Assembly: GCA_963789075.1 (NCBI GenBank)
Contig: CAWBJQ010000007.1
Location: 62,001 to 126,000 of the forward strand
DNA: 64,000 nucleotides
DNA from: DATATJ01 sp963789075
GTDB lineage: Bacteria; Acidobacteriota; Vicinamibacteria; Vicinamibacterales; CAVVIG01
Direction: 5' to 3'
The notes under the pieces are model-generated. The model searched no databases and was not told the origin of the DNA. It was given only the letters and a program-made list of their open reading frames with translations. The stretch's first letter is position 1. Every line of letters starts with the position of its first letter. This document shows, in pieces, positions 1 through 9,743 of this stretch. The position numbers and the translations under genes were made by a program.

Positions 1-11
1 GAACTTCTGTA

Positions 12-45
12 TTTCGTGACCTCCGTGGCCTCCGTTCTTCGTGAT
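12..45. repeat. Dispersed TTCGTG-type intergenic repeat, copy 1
   Basis: Short tandem variants of TTCGTG(A/T)CCTCCGTG lie just beyond the 3' end of the CoA-transferase gene. The same family recurs near 2621-2660 (reading into the propeller gene's C-terminus), near 4969-4993 (inverted) and at 33545-33624. Seen directly. A role as a gene-end hairpin or REP-like element is inference. Confidence 0.5.
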
Positions 46-63
46 ACCCCCGCCCGCCGGAAT

Positions 64-1077
64 TCAGATGATGCGGCGACGGCGCAGATCGGCGCGGACC
101 GCTTCGCCGATCCCGGCCTCAGCGAGCAGCACGTCCGTATCCGCGCCCAGGGCCGGCGCGGAGGGTGCGCCGCCATCGGCCATCGGTGTGCCTCGTCGCA
201 GGCGTTCGACCGGTGTAAGTGCCACATCGGCGCCGGCAAACTGCGCGATCCAATCGTCGCGCGTTCGCGTGCGGATCACGGCACGAACGTCGCGCAGCAC
301 GCGGTCGCCGGCTTCACCGCGCGCGTGCTGTAACGGAATCAGGTCGGCCCGTCCGATCCGCGTGCAGAATGCCTCCCAGAACTTCGCTTCGAGCGCGCCG
401 AGCGCCAGCCACTCACCGTCTGCCGCTTCGTACAGCATGTAGCACGCGCTCTCGAGCTCCCGACCCGTGGGAAACAGCGTCCACGCCTCCGCCGCTGCTT
501 CGAGCGTGATGTCGACCGCGCGACCGGTGCCGGTCCGCTGACGCTCGAACAGCGCGGCGAGAATCGCGATTGCGGCTTGCGCCGCCGCGCCGACGTCGCT
601 GACGAGGGGGCCGGGAATGTCCGGCGGGCGCACGAGTCCCGCGAGCGCCTGGTAATTGAGGTCGTGCCCCGGCGTCTCCGCGCGCGGGCCGTTCCGCGCG
701 AAGCCGATGATCGACGCGCAGATGAGACGCGAATGTTTCGCGCGAAGCGTTGCGGCGTCAACACCCAGACGGCGGGCCGTCGACGGGCGAAAGCTGTCGA
801 CAACCACGTCGGCGGTCGCCACGAGCGCGTGGAGCACCGGTGCGGCGTCGCGCGATCGCAAATCGATCGTGACACTGCGCTTGTTGCGGTTGAGCAGCTC
901 GAAGTATGGACGGTCGCTGGACAGCCGCAGCGTACGCATGCCGTCACCGCCGCGCGGATCCTCGATCTTGATGACCTCGGCGCCGAGGTCGGCGAGCATC
1001 AGCGTCGCGTACGCGCCCGGCAACAGGCGCGTGAGATCGAGGACGCGGACGCCGTCGAGCGGTGTCAGAGCCGACAC
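64..1077 (-). CDS. CaiB/BaiF family CoA-transferase
   Basis: A 337-residue protein of the family III CoA-transferases, which move CoA between an acyl-CoA donor and a free acid through a covalent Asp adduct (the group also contains alpha-methylacyl-CoA racemase). The N-terminus has the family signature LDGVRVLDLTRLLPGAYAT followed by DLGAEVIKIEDP and NRNKRSVTIDLR. The expected catalytic Asp lies in GHDLNYQALAG. The GTG start is 12 bases after the upstream permease gene, so the two may be co-transcribed. It is slightly shorter than the usual 360-400 residues. Substrate cannot be told from sequence; racemase and transferase roles are both possible. Confidence 0.88.
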   Translation of the reverse strand: MSALTPLDGVRVLDLTRLLPGAYATLMLADLGAEVIKIEDPRGGDGMRTLRLSSDRPYFELLNRNKRSVTIDLRSRDAAPVLHALVATADVVVDSFRPSTARRLGVDAATLRAKHSRLICASIIGFARNGPRAETPGHDLNYQALAGLVRPPDIPGPLVSDVGAAAQAAIAILAALFERQRTGTGRAVDITLEAAAEAWTLFPTGRELESACYMLYEAADGEWLALGALEAKFWEAFCTRIGRADLIPLQHARGEAGDRVLRDVRAVIRTRTRDDWIAQFAGADVALTPVERLRRGTPMADGGAPSAPALGADTDVLLAEAGIGEAVRADLRRRRII

Positions 1078-1089
1078 GCAGAACCGCCG

Positions 1090-2605
1090 TTACCGAGCGA
1101 CTGGAGGCGAGAGTGGCAGGCGGCGCAGCCGGCTGTGCTTGAAGCCATACGCAAAGTAAATCACGAGGCCGATCACCAGCCACCAGCCGAACCGCCACCA
1201 CGCGGCATCCGGCAGCCCCTTCATGATGAAGAGACACGCCGCGGCTGAGAGCACGCACACGATCCAGACCAGCGGGACTCGGAACGGCCGCGGACGCTCG
1301 GGTTCCTTGTAGCGCAGCACCAGCACGCCGATGCTGACCAGCATGAACGCGAAGAGCGTGCCGATGTTCGTCAAGTCGTACGTCTCTCCCGCATCGCCGA
1401 TGAGCGACCACGACGCCACGAAGATACCGGTGAAGAGCGTCGTCGCCCACGGGATGTGCGTGCGCGGATGGATCTTCGCCGCCCACTGAGGGAGCAGCCC
1501 ATCGCGCGCCATCGCAAAGAAAATGCGCGGCTGCCCGTATTGAAACACCAGCAGCACGGCCGACATCGAGACCGCCGCGCCGAGCGCGACAATCCAGCCG
1601 ACCGCGTTGAACCCGGCGAGCTGCAGCGCGCGCGCAAGCGGGTCGGCGACCGCCAGCTCCTTGTACGGCACCATCCCGGTGAGCACGCCGCCGACGATCA
1701 CGTAGATGATCGTGCAGATCGCGAGGCCCCCGAGAATGCCGATCGGCAGGTTGCGCTGCGGGTTGACGGTCTCTTCCGCCGCCGTCGAAATCGCGTCGAA
1801 GCCGATGTACGCGAAGAAAACAATCGCGGCGCCCTGATGAATGCCCCTGAAGCCGTTCGGCGCGAACGGATGATAGTTCGCCATGTTCAGGTGCGTGGCG
1901 CCGACTGCGACGAACAACGCGAGCGCCATCAGCTTGATCACGACCATGATGTTGTTCGCGGTCGCGCTCTCGCGCGCCCCGCGCAGCAGCAGCCACGTGA
2001 TCAGCATCACGATCGCAAACGCCGGGACGTGCACCAGGATCGGCACGCCAAGAATGTGCGGTGCCGTCGTCAACAGCCCGTGCAGCTGCAGGATCGGAAC
2101 TGAGGAGCGCCGTGCGGTAGCCGGTCGTCATCCAGATCGGCAGCGTCACGCCGAAGCCGTGCAGCAGCGTGTTGAAATAATCGCCCCAGGAGATCGCGAC
2201 CGCGACGTTCCCGACCGCATACTCGAGGATCAGGTCCCAGCCGATGATCCACGCCACGAGCTCGCCGAGCGTCGCATACGAGTACGCATACGCGCTCCCG
2301 GCCTGCGGGATCATCGACGCCAGCTCCGCGTAGCAGAGACCGGCCAGCGCGCAGGCGCCGCCGAGCAGCAGAAATGAAAACACGAGCGCCGGTCCGGCGC
2401 CCTGCCGGATCACCTCGCCGTTCGGACCGATCTGTCCGGCGGCCGCGGTGCCGATTGCGCCGAAGATGCCGGCGCCGATCACCGCGCCGATCGCGAGCAT
2501 GATCAGATCGCCGGCGCCCAGCGTCCGCTGCAGTCCCTGGCCGCCTTCGGTTTCCGACATGAGCTCGGCGATCGGCTTCCGCTGAAAGAGCTGGGACTTG
2601 GACAT
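1090..2605 (-). CDS. APC-superfamily amino-acid permease (CAT-like), one frameshift
   Basis: About 505 residues and 12 membrane segments of the cationic amino-acid transporter type (APC superfamily), an inner-membrane amino-acid importer. The N-terminal half starts MSKSQLFQRKPI and carries the TM1 motif AIGAVIGAGIFGAIG. The C-terminal half carries FFAYIGFDAISTAAEE and NPQRNLPIGIL. The halves are in different frames; reading resumes in LLTTAPHILGVPILV after one apparent extra base near 2090, in an exposed loop. Everything else is well conserved, so a sequencing error is likelier than a dead gene, but an authentic mutation cannot be excluded. Substrate is not determinable. Confidence 0.85.
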
Positions 2606-2618
2606 GGGTAGGGCGATT

Positions 2619-3683
2619 CTATCCTCGTGCGCTTCGTGCTCTTCGTGTCTTCGTGGTGAAATGTGACCTAACCGCGCAGGCGAAGGGGACGATGGTGGTC
2701 GGAAGCCGATACGCCGTGTCGTTGGAGCAGACGACGAGGCCGCCGCGCGGGTCGAAGGCCACGCCGACCAGGCCGGGGCCCGACAACACGAGCTCCGGCG
2801 GGCCGTCCGCCGGCATGCGATAGAGTCCGCTGACCCCGGCGAGCGCCTCAATCGCGAACAGGACGCCGTCTGCATCGAAGGCGAGCCCCTGCGGACGGCC
2901 GAACCCTTCGAACCGAATCGTGATGGCGCCGTCGCGATCGATGCGGTAGATCGCATCGTGCGACGACAGCGTCGGGCCGGCGACGTACAGCGCATCGTCT
3001 GGACCGAAGGCCAGATGGAACGCGGCGACGCTGCCGGGCAACGACGCAAACGGCGCCGCGTGGCCGCCGCGGTCGATTCGGAAGATGGTGCCGGATCGGT
3101 CGCCGACGAAGAGCGAACCGTCGGCGGCAAAGGCCAGGCCGCACGCCACGCCAAGATCGGTCGCGAACTGCTCGACGAAGCCGTCCGGTTGCACGCGATA
3201 CACGGTGCCTTCGAAGCGGCTCGAGACGTACAGCCGTCCCTCGAGATCGAGGGCCGTCGATGTCGGATTGACGATCCCGGACGAAAACGGTTCGCGGGTC
3301 CCGCCGGGACGCACGCGAAAGATCGAGACTGGCACCTGCTGGCCACGCGTGCCGCTGAACGTGAGATACAGATTGCCGGCATCGTCGAAGGTCGGACTGT
3401 CGACTTGATGGAGCCCGGTCGCCAAGGGTGCCGCCAGGTTGACGAACGCCGGATCGCCGCCCGCACCGGCAACGCGCACAGGCGACGGTCCGCTCTCGGA
3501 GATGCCGGGCGGTACGATCACGCCGAGCTGTTCCGGCGACGCGTACACGACGCGCGCTGGCAGTTCGCCGACGCGCACGTCGGGCAGTCGCGGCTGATCG
3601 ATCGGAAATGCAGAACCTTCGATAATGAACCGGCCGCCCTCGATGGCCGAAGGCGGATGAATGGCGCTGACGCGAGACGGCAT
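2619..3683 (-). CDS. IPT/TIG domain plus NHL/SMP-30-type beta-propeller protein
   Basis: 355 residues. Residues 1-80 form an IPT/TIG immunoglobulin-like fold (FIIEGSAFPIDQPRLPDVRV). The rest holds about six propeller blades with repeated D-GNLYL, LEGRLYVSS, ADGSLFVGD, PDDALYVAG and ADGVLFAIE motifs. No signal peptide is seen. The ATG at 3683 overlaps the stop of the HNH gene (TAATG), which fixes the start and implies translational coupling. The last dozen residues (basic, Arg-rich) are encoded by a dispersed TTCGTG intergenic repeat, so the native C-terminus may have been extended. Specific ligand or enzymatic activity is unknown. Confidence 0.8.
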   Translation of the reverse strand: MPSRVSAIHPPSAIEGGRFIIEGSAFPIDQPRLPDVRVGELPARVVYASPEQLGVIVPPGISESGPSPVRVAGAGGDPAFVNLAAPLATGLHQVDSPTFDDAGNLYLTFSGTRGQQVPVSIFRVRPGGTREPFSSGIVNPTSTALDLEGRLYVSSRFEGTVYRVQPDGFVEQFATDLGVACGLAFAADGSLFVGDRSGTIFRIDRGGHAAPFASLPGSVAAFHLAFGPDDALYVAGPTLSSHDAIYRIDRDGAITIRFEGFGRPQGLAFDADGVLFAIEALAGVSGLYRMPADGPPELVLSGPGLVGVAFDPRGGLVVCSNDTAYRLPTTIVPFACAVRSHFTTKTRRARSARG

Positions 3684-4216
3684 TAGGTGTCGTCGAGCTC
3701 CGCGTTCCAGTAGATGTAATCGCGCCAGCTTTCCGGGGCGTTGCGCAGGCCAACCGTGATGCGAATCGCGGGTGCCGACGATGGACGCCGCGGCACCCGC
3801 AGGAGATGCATGCCGGCTTCGACCGGTGTGCGCCCACCTTTCTTGCGATTGCACAGGACGCAGCAGGAGACGATGTTCTCCCAGTCCTTGCGGCCGCCCT
3901 GCGCGACCGGCACCACGTGATCGAACGTCAGCTCACTCGTCGGGAATCCCTCGCCGCAGTACTGGCACCGGTGATCGTCGCGCGCGTAAATGTTCGCGCG
4001 CGAGAACGGCACGTAATCGAAGCGGCGTTTGATTTTAATATAGCGAAGCAGCCGGATGACGGACGGCAGCTTGAAGCTGATCGAAACGGCGCGAATCTCG
4101 CGGTCGTACACCTCAATGACCTCAACCTTGCCCTGGCACCAAAGGGTCACGGCCTTCTGCCAGTTGACAATCTTGAGGGGCTCGTACGACGCGTTCAGGA
4201 GAAGCGTCTGTTCCAT
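3683..4216 (-). CDS. HNH endonuclease
   Basis: 177 residues. The HNH beta-beta-alpha-metal core is visible: CQYCGEGFP, then LTFDHVVPVAQGG (HNH His with preceding Asp), N at WENIVSCC, and CVLCNRKKGG. The two CxxC pairs should bind a structural zinc. This is the small stand-alone HNH family found in many environmental bacteria, with the N-terminal LLNASYEPLKIVNWQKAV element. It is followed with 1-base overlap by the propeller gene. It may be a DNA repair or restriction-type nuclease; there is no partner methylase here. Confidence 0.92.
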   Translation of the reverse strand: MEQTLLLNASYEPLKIVNWQKAVTLWCQGKVEVIEVYDREIRAVSISFKLPSVIRLLRYIKIKRRFDYVPFSRANIYARDDHRCQYCGEGFPTSELTFDHVVPVAQGGRKDWENIVSCCVLCNRKKGGRTPVEAGMHLLRVPRRPSSAPAIRITVGLRNAPESWRDYIYWNAELDDT

Positions 4217-4360
4217 GGAACCGTTGGGCCGGTCAATGCCCGGTGTGTGTGAATTTTGCTCTACACCTGCCGAGGTGTCAAGATGCTGACGCTGTAAACG
4301 TCTTGAAACGCGTCGGTTAGCAGCGTAACGTTCGATTCACCAAGGACCGATAGACAAACG

Positions 4361-4927
4361 ATGCCCCGTGCCGCCCTTGCCCTCCTCAGTGTGCTGCTGG
4401 TCCCGCTAGTGACCGGCGCCTGCGCGTCCACCGGCGCTGTTCCGAAACCGTTTCCCTACCCGGGAGGATCGTCAGCAGGCGCGTCACAGCCGGATCCGCG
4501 ACGCGACGCTTCGGGATCGCCCGAAGAACCGGGTCTCGACGAGGGCACCAGAGCGGAGGGTTACGCGGTGACGAGCACGGCGCTGGCACTGCGCGGCGCG
4601 CCGTATCACAACGGCGGCACCGACCCGGGCAGCGGCTTCGACTGCAGCGGCTTCACCCAGTATGTCTTCGCCCAGCACGGCTTCTCGCTGCCGCGTGAAG
4701 TCCGCGATCAATACCGGTTGGGAGAGACGGTGAAGCCGGAAGATGTCGCCGCCGGCGATCTGCTGTTCTTCACGACGACGGCGCCTGGACCGACGCACGT
4801 GGCGATTGCGCTGGGCGGGGATGAATTCATCCACGCGCCGAGCTCGACCGGCGTCGTGCGCGTCGAGCACCTGAGCGCGTCCTACTGGTCGCACCGCTTC
4901 CTGGCCGCGCACCGCATCAAGTCGTAG
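4361..4927 (+). CDS. NlpC/P60 (C40) peptidoglycan endopeptidase, lipoprotein
   Basis: 188 residues. The N-terminus is a lipoprotein signal with lipobox-like VTGAC (Cys about residue 21), followed by a Pro/Gly/Ser linker. The NlpC/P60 domain spans about residues 68-188. The catalytic Cys sits in FDCSGFTQYVF, the His in PTHVAIALGG, and the third polar residue in FIHAPSSTGVVRV. The enzyme should cut D-gamma-glutamyl-diaminopimelate bonds in wall peptides from the periplasmic face. It is monocistronic and divergent from the HNH gene. Confidence 0.93.
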   Translation: MPRAALALLSVLLVPLVTGACASTGAVPKPFPYPGGSSAGASQPDPRRDASGSPEEPGLDEGTRAEGYAVTSTALALRGAPYHNGGTDPGSGFDCSGFTQYVFAQHGFSLPREVRDQYRLGETVKPEDVAAGDLLFFTTTAPGPTHVAIALGGDEFIHAPSSTGVVRVEHLSASYWSHRFLAAHRIKS

Positions 4928-5031
4928 CGCACGACTTCCGCCACCTCCGCCGGTCACCGTGTTCTCATCACGAAGGCACGAAGAGCACGGAGTGAAGAGA
5001 ATGGTCGCCTACGAAGGTTAATCCTGCGTGG

Positions 5032-5856
5032 TTACGCGGCCCTGAACTGCCCCTTGCGCACCAGTCGCCGCGAGGTTCCCCGCAGGAATTGCCGGATGTG
5101 CAGGTCGTCCTCGGTGTAACGCGTGGGCTGCTGCGGCGCGCGCAGCGGTCCAATCACGATCTCGTCGATGTCGACCTCGCACGGCGGCTGATCCCCAAGC
5201 CGCTCGATGTATCGCTGCGGATAGGACGGGAACGTCCGAAAGCTGGTCCCGACAATGCCGCCGTAGCGCTTGTCGAGCGCAGCGAAGTCGTGGTGCAGGA
5301 AATCCGTAATCGCCGGATCCGGCTTCGTCGCGAGATAGGCATTCACCATCGCCGCGACCTCTTCGAAAAAGCGCTGGCCGTGGCAGTGCGCCGAGTACGT
5401 GCCGTCCTCGCGCTCGATCCGCCGGATTCCGGCGAGCTGGGGGTCGATGTGGTAGAGCTCGTGGATCACCGTGTCGAGCTTCGACACCCAGGGCTGCGCA
5501 CCGGGATAAAACTTTTCTTTGCGCGAGCGGTCGAGCGACTGGTCGCAAAAGCGCGGGAGCGTGAAGGACAACATGTACTTCACCGGATGCGCGCCAATCG
5601 TCACGACGGGCGACTTGGTCACGAACCATTCAGAACGGCGTGTGATCCGGCCGCTCGCGCGATCGCGCCAGAAATAGTAGCCGGGGTCGCTCGGGGGCAG
5701 CGTGAGGCAATGGCACGTCGCGAACGCGCCCTCGGCATTGGTCCGCCCGGCGCGGGCGAAGACCAGGACGTCGGCGATATCGATGAAGGACAACGTCGGG
5801 ACGCGCGTCACGACGTCCTGCATCAACAGCGTGAGTCGGTCGGTGTAGTTGATCAT
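5032..5856 (-). CDS. Putative metallopeptidase (HELYH motif)
   Basis: 274 residues without signal peptide. The recognisable element is VIHELYHIDPQ (about residue 151), a zincin-like HExxH, followed by the second His cluster HCHGQRF. It resembles the putative phage-type metallopeptidase families more than any secreted protease. A CHC motif at residues 49-51 could bind metal. Neighbours (NlpC/P60 upstream on the other strand, MtgA on the same strand) hint at cell-wall work but do not prove it. Substrate unknown; the metallopeptidase call rests on the motif alone. Confidence 0.65.
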   Translation of the reverse strand: MINYTDRLTLLMQDVVTRVPTLSFIDIADVLVFARAGRTNAEGAFATCHCLTLPPSDPGYYFWRDRASGRITRRSEWFVTKSPVVTIGAHPVKYMLSFTLPRFCDQSLDRSRKEKFYPGAQPWVSKLDTVIHELYHIDPQLAGIRRIEREDGTYSAHCHGQRFFEEVAAMVNAYLATKPDPAITDFLHHDFAALDKRYGGIVGTSFRTFPSYPQRYIERLGDQPPCEVDIDEIVIGPLRAPQQPTRYTEDDLHIRQFLRGTSRRLVRKGQFRAA

Positions 5857-6039
5857 CCGAAAACCGTCGCCACTACACGATCGCCCGCGCTGCGTACACG
5901 CCGTTTATCTCCTGGGGGGAAGAACCCCGAAGTGGACATGACGCGGTCGGATTGTGCGAACAAATGTGAGCCGAGTGCGTGTGACTATAGCGAACGCGAA
6001 AAGTGAAATCAAGCTGAACGGAGCGATTTTCCCTGCAAT

Positions 6040-6753
6040 TCAGTGCAACTGGGCCGCATCGGCCGGCGGCGACACGGCGCCCATCCGCCGGAGGATCACC
6101 TGCTGCCGGCGGAACAGTCGAGCGCCAGGATGTGCAGGATTGAGCACACGCGGGTTGACGATCGCCGCGGCAAGCAGCGCCGACTGGCGCGCATCGAGCA
6201 GCGACGCCGGCGTGTGAAAGTACGTCTGCGCCGCCGCTTCGACGCCGTAGATGCCGTCGCCCCACTCGATCACATTGAGGTACAACTCGAGAATACGCGC
6301 TTTCTTCAACTCGCTCTCGAGCCGCCGCGCGAGGATCAGCTCGCGGATCTTGCGCAGCGGATTCTTCGACGGCGACAGATAGAGGTTCTTCGCCAGTTGT
6401 TGCGTGATCGTGCTGCCGCCGCGCAGCCACCGGCCGCGCGCCACGTCGGTCTCGAGCGACTCCTGCATCTGGGCGAGATCGACGCCTTCATGCTGCCAGA
6501 ACGCATCGTCTTCGGCGACCAGGACCGCGCGCTTCAGATCCGGGGAAATGTGCTGGTAGCTGACCCAGCGCTGCACGTGCCGCGGGACGCGGCCCAGGCT
6601 TCGGGCCTCGCGCGCGCGCAGCTCCATGAACGCGGTGGTGGACGGATTCGAGGATTTCAACGCGCGGACGTCGGGCAGCGTGAGATAGGCGTACGCGAGC
6701 AGTGCAAAGACCATCGCCGCCGCGGCCGCCAACGCGCGCGCAACCATCCGCAT
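6040..6753 (-). CDS. mtgA: Monofunctional biosynthetic peptidoglycan transglycosylase
   Basis: 237 residues with one N-terminal membrane anchor (residues 5-25) and a GT51 domain that polymerises lipid II into glycan strands. Diagnostic motifs are AVLVAEDDAFWQHEGVD (catalytic Glu), GGSTITQQLAKNLYLS, and ARILELYLNVIEWGDGIYG (second Glu region). There is no transpeptidase domain and the length matches MtgA. The ATG overlaps the aminotransferase stop by one base (TGATG), placing it at the tail of the upstream catabolic operon. Confidence in the family is very high. Confidence 0.95.
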   Translation of the reverse strand: MRMVARALAAAAAMVFALLAYAYLTLPDVRALKSSNPSTTAFMELRAREARSLGRVPRHVQRWVSYQHISPDLKRAVLVAEDDAFWQHEGVDLAQMQESLETDVARGRWLRGGSTITQQLAKNLYLSPSKNPLRKIRELILARRLESELKKARILELYLNVIEWGDGIYGVEAAAQTYFHTPASLLDARQSALLAAAIVNPRVLNPAHPGARLFRRQQVILRRMGAVSPPADAAQLH

Positions 6754-7864
6754 CAGACGGCGGCGCGGCCCTGCGCGGCGAACGCCCGTTCGAGCGCGCC
6801 CAATAGCAGAACGATGAGCCGCGGCGACGAGCTCGCGCCCATCAGCCCGACGCGCCAGATCTTGCCGGCCAGCGGCCCGAGTCCGGAGCCGATCTCGATG
6901 TTGAAGGCATCGAGCAGGTACGCGCGCACGGCCGCTTCGTCGATGCCGTCGGGCACACGGACCGCGTTCAGCGTCCAGAGACGCTCCCCCTCGCGCGGCA
7001 ACACCGACAGCCCCTGCTCGGCCAGGCCGTCGATCAGCGCGTGGTGGTTGCGCTCGTGCCGCACCCAGCGCGCCTCGAGCCCTTCCTCTTCCACGATTGC
7101 GAGCGCTTCATACAGCGCGTAGACCAGCGTCGAGGACATCGTGTGGTGATATTTCCGGCGGAGCCAGTAGTCCTCGAGCAGCTGCAGGTCGAAGTAGAAG
7201 CTGCGGCACTTGACGCGCCGGGCGAGCGCCCGCGGACCGAAGACGACCGGCGCCAGCCCGGACGGTCCGCCGAGACACTTCTGCGTGCAGCTGTAGCACG
7301 CGTCGATGGCCCATGCCCCGACGTCCAGCGGCTGGCCGCCGAGCGAGCTGACGGCGTCCACGACCGTGACGCGTCGTGCTCGCGCGCGATCTTCGCCAGC
7401 GACTCGACGGGGTTCAGCACGCCGGTGGATGTTTCTGCATGCACCATCGCGACGAGGTCGGCGCGCGTCGCGTTCAGCGCCTTGCGCAAGGCTTCGGGAT
7501 CGCAGGCGCGGCCCCACTCGACATCGAGCCGCGTCACGGTCGCGCCGTACCGCTCGCACATCTGGGCGAGCCGGTCGCCGAAGTACCCCGACACGATCAC
7601 GAGCGCGCGAGTCCCGGGCGCTACGAGGTTCGCGACGACCGTTTCCATTCCGGAGGTGCCGGTGCCGGACACAGCGAAGGCGAACGATCCGTCCTCCGCG
7701 CCGAACACCCGCAGCAGTCGCTCCCGGACGTCGTCGAGCAAGCGGATCATCAGCGGATCGAGATGACTGATCGTCGGCGCCGCCATCGCGCGCATCACGC
7801 GCGGCGAGGTCAGGCTCGGGCCGGGACCAAGCAGAACGCGTTCCTGGTCGGGCAGCAGGCTCAT
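6753..7864 (-). CDS. Class V aminotransferase, alanine-glyoxylate/serine-glyoxylate type, one frameshift
   Basis: About 370 residues, fold-type I PLP enzyme. N-terminal half: LLGPGPSLTSPRVMRAMAA, FAVSGTGTSGMETVVAN, VMVHAETSTGVLNP-like segment. C-terminal half: VDAVSSLGGQPLDV (Asp for the PLP nitrogen), then CTQKCLGGPSGL containing the Schiff-base Lys, and KIWRVGLMG near the end. The halves are in different frames, with one base too few or too many near 7380. Start ATG 7864 overlaps the aldolase stop (ATGA). Family members convert glyoxylate to glycine using Ala or Ser. Pairing with the aldolase next door supports glyoxylate handling. Confidence 0.85.
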
Positions 7865-8751
7865 GCCGGAATCTCCTCGAATTGCGCCAGCACGCCTTTG
7901 AGGGCCGCGACGCCGGCATCGGGCACCGGCGCCAGCGGAGCGCGCGGCTGCCCCACGTCGTACCCGACAATCCGCAGAGCGGCTTTCAACCCGGGGACGC
8001 CGTAGGTAGGTCCGAGGAGCCGTGCGAGCGGAATCAGCTGCCGCTGCACGGCGAGCGCCTCTTCGTGGCGGCCGGCCGCGACCAGCTCGAATAAGCGCCG
8101 GCACGTCTCGGGCACGACACACGCGAGCGCGAGGATGCCCCCCGCCGCGCCGACACACAGCGCGGCGTAGAACGTCGACGTCGTGCCGGCGAGCACGCAG
8201 AAATCATCAGGCGTGCTCGAGACGAGATCGGCAATCTGCGCGACATCCCCTCCCGACTCCTTCATGCCGATCACGTTCGGATGCGACGCCAGCTGCGACA
8301 CGGCGGAGGTTGGCAGGTTGACGCCGGTCAGCGCCGTGAAATTGTAGAGCAGCACCGGCACTGGCGACGCGTCCGCCACCGCGGTGTAGTGACGCACGAA
8401 CGCGTCGTGCGTCATCTGTGTTTTGAAAAATCCTGGCGTCCGCACGAGCACCGCGTCTGCGCCGAGCTCCGCGGCTCGCCTCGCCGCGCGCACCGCCGCC
8501 TGCGTCGACTCGCGCCCGGCACCGACGATGAACGGACGGCCGCGGGGCACGCATTCACGCGCCGCGGCGATGACCTGATCGGATTCGGTCTCGTCCAGCA
8601 GCACGGCTTCTCCATTCGAGCCGAGCACGACGAATCCGGTAATCGGCCGCGCGACCCAGCGCGCGAACGCCGCTTTGAGACGCACGGTGTCCACTCGATC
8701 GTCGCGATCGAACGGAGTGGGAACGGGGGCGAACACGCCTGAGAGATGCAT
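7861..8751 (-). CDS. DapA-family aldolase resembling 4-hydroxy-2-oxoglutarate aldolase (HOGA1)
   Basis: 296-residue class I aldolase. It has the GSNGEAV loop, GAGRESTQAAVRAA, the Tyr of VPVLLYNFTALTG and the Schiff-base Lys in HPNVIGMKESGGDV. From memory, the GxGxESTQ and GMKxSGGDV stretches match mammalian HOGA1 better than DapA, which suggests cleavage of 4-hydroxy-2-oxoglutarate to pyruvate and glyoxylate. The gene overlaps the aminotransferase gene by 4 bases. Dihydrodipicolinate synthase or another pyruvate aldolase remains possible; a lysine-biosynthesis role is less likely in this context. Confidence 0.85.
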   Translation of the reverse strand: MHLSGVFAPVPTPFDRDDRVDTVRLKAAFARWVARPITGFVVLGSNGEAVLLDETESDQVIAAARECVPRGRPFIVGAGRESTQAAVRAARRAAELGADAVLVRTPGFFKTQMTHDAFVRHYTAVADASPVPVLLYNFTALTGVNLPTSAVSQLASHPNVIGMKESGGDVAQIADLVSSTPDDFCVLAGTTSTFYAALCVGAAGGILALACVVPETCRRLFELVAAGRHEEALAVQRQLIPLARLLGPTYGVPGLKAALRIVGYDVGQPRAPLAPVPDAGVAALKGVLAQFEEIPA

Positions 8752-8765
8752 TGCGTGATTCTACG

Positions 8766-9743
8766 TCAGTGCCATCCGTCAGGCCGGCGGTCCTGAACGA
8801 TGAGGTTGAGCCCCAGCACCAGGACGAACATCGCAGCGGCCGGACTGAGGAGCCACCAAAAATCGGCGAACGCGCGGATGTTCGACGCGTCGTGCAGCAT
8901 CGTGCCCCAGCTCGCGATCGGCTCCGGAAAACCCAGGCCGACATACGACAACGTCGCCTCGGCGACGATGAACGCCGGGATCAGCATCGTGATCTCGACG
9001 GCGATGAAGCCGCGCCCGGCCGGGAGCAGATGGCGGCCGAGCAGACGCACGTGTCCCGCGCCGAGCGACGCGGCCGCGACGGCGTAATCGAGACGCCGCT
9101 CTGTGCGCACAATCGCGCGGACGCCGCGCGAAATGAACGGCGCGCCGACGACCGCGAAGATCGCGGCGAGCAGCACGAACACCGTGCGCGGCTCGAGCAC
9201 GAGCGGGAGGACCGAACGAAGCGCGAGCGCCACGTACATGGCCGGCAGCACGATGATGAAGTCCGACGCGCGCATCAGCAGATCGTCGGTCAGCCCGCCG
9301 GCGTATCCCGCGATGCCGCCGATGGCGCCGCCGATGATCATCGCGCCGAAGGCGGCCACAATCGACAAGCTCAAGGACGTCCGCGCGCCGAACAGCAGAC
9401 GGCTGAACACGTCGCGGCCGAAGCCGTCCGCCCCGAGGAGCAGCAGCGGCGATTCGCGGTCGGCCGTCGAGCGCACCAGCCGGCCGCCGCCCAGCCACGC
9501 GAGCGGCACGCGCGTCGTTCGATCCGGCTCGTAGCGCTGCTCGAGTTGATCGACGAGCCGCCACGGGTAAATGAACGGCGCGTGCCAGCCGCCCGCCTCG
9601 TCGCGCACGTGCGGCATCGTCGGCGGCGCGTTCAGGAGACCATCGAAGTGGTCGTCCACGGCGTGCGGCGCGAGGACGGGTGCGCCCACGGCGCCGGCAC
9701 ACGAGAGGACGACGAGCGCGATCCCGATCCGCTGGCCAATCAT
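8766..9743 (-). CDS. ABC transporter permease, DppC/OppC type
   Basis: 325 residues, about six membrane segments. The binding-protein-dependent permease motif is in the second half: AAASLGAGHVRLLGRHLLP (EAA loop contacting the ATPase). The N-terminal extracytoplasmic region ends with LLGADGFGRDVFSRLLFGARTS, typical of DppC. It overlaps the DppB-type gene by 4 bases. No ATPase genes are in the window, so the pump must use ATPases encoded elsewhere or a shared one. Substrate is most likely peptides or a related solute. Confidence 0.92.
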   Translation of the reverse strand: MIGQRIGIALVVLSCAGAVGAPVLAPHAVDDHFDGLLNAPPTMPHVRDEAGGWHAPFIYPWRLVDQLEQRYEPDRTTRVPLAWLGGGRLVRSTADRESPLLLLGADGFGRDVFSRLLFGARTSLSLSIVAAFGAMIIGGAIGGIAGYAGGLTDDLLMRASDFIIVLPAMYVALALRSVLPLVLEPRTVFVLLAAIFAVVGAPFISRGVRAIVRTERRLDYAVAAASLGAGHVRLLGRHLLPAGRGFIAVEITMLIPAFIVAEATLSYVGLGFPEPIASWGTMLHDASNIRAFADFWWLLSPAAAMFVLVLGLNLIVQDRRPDGWH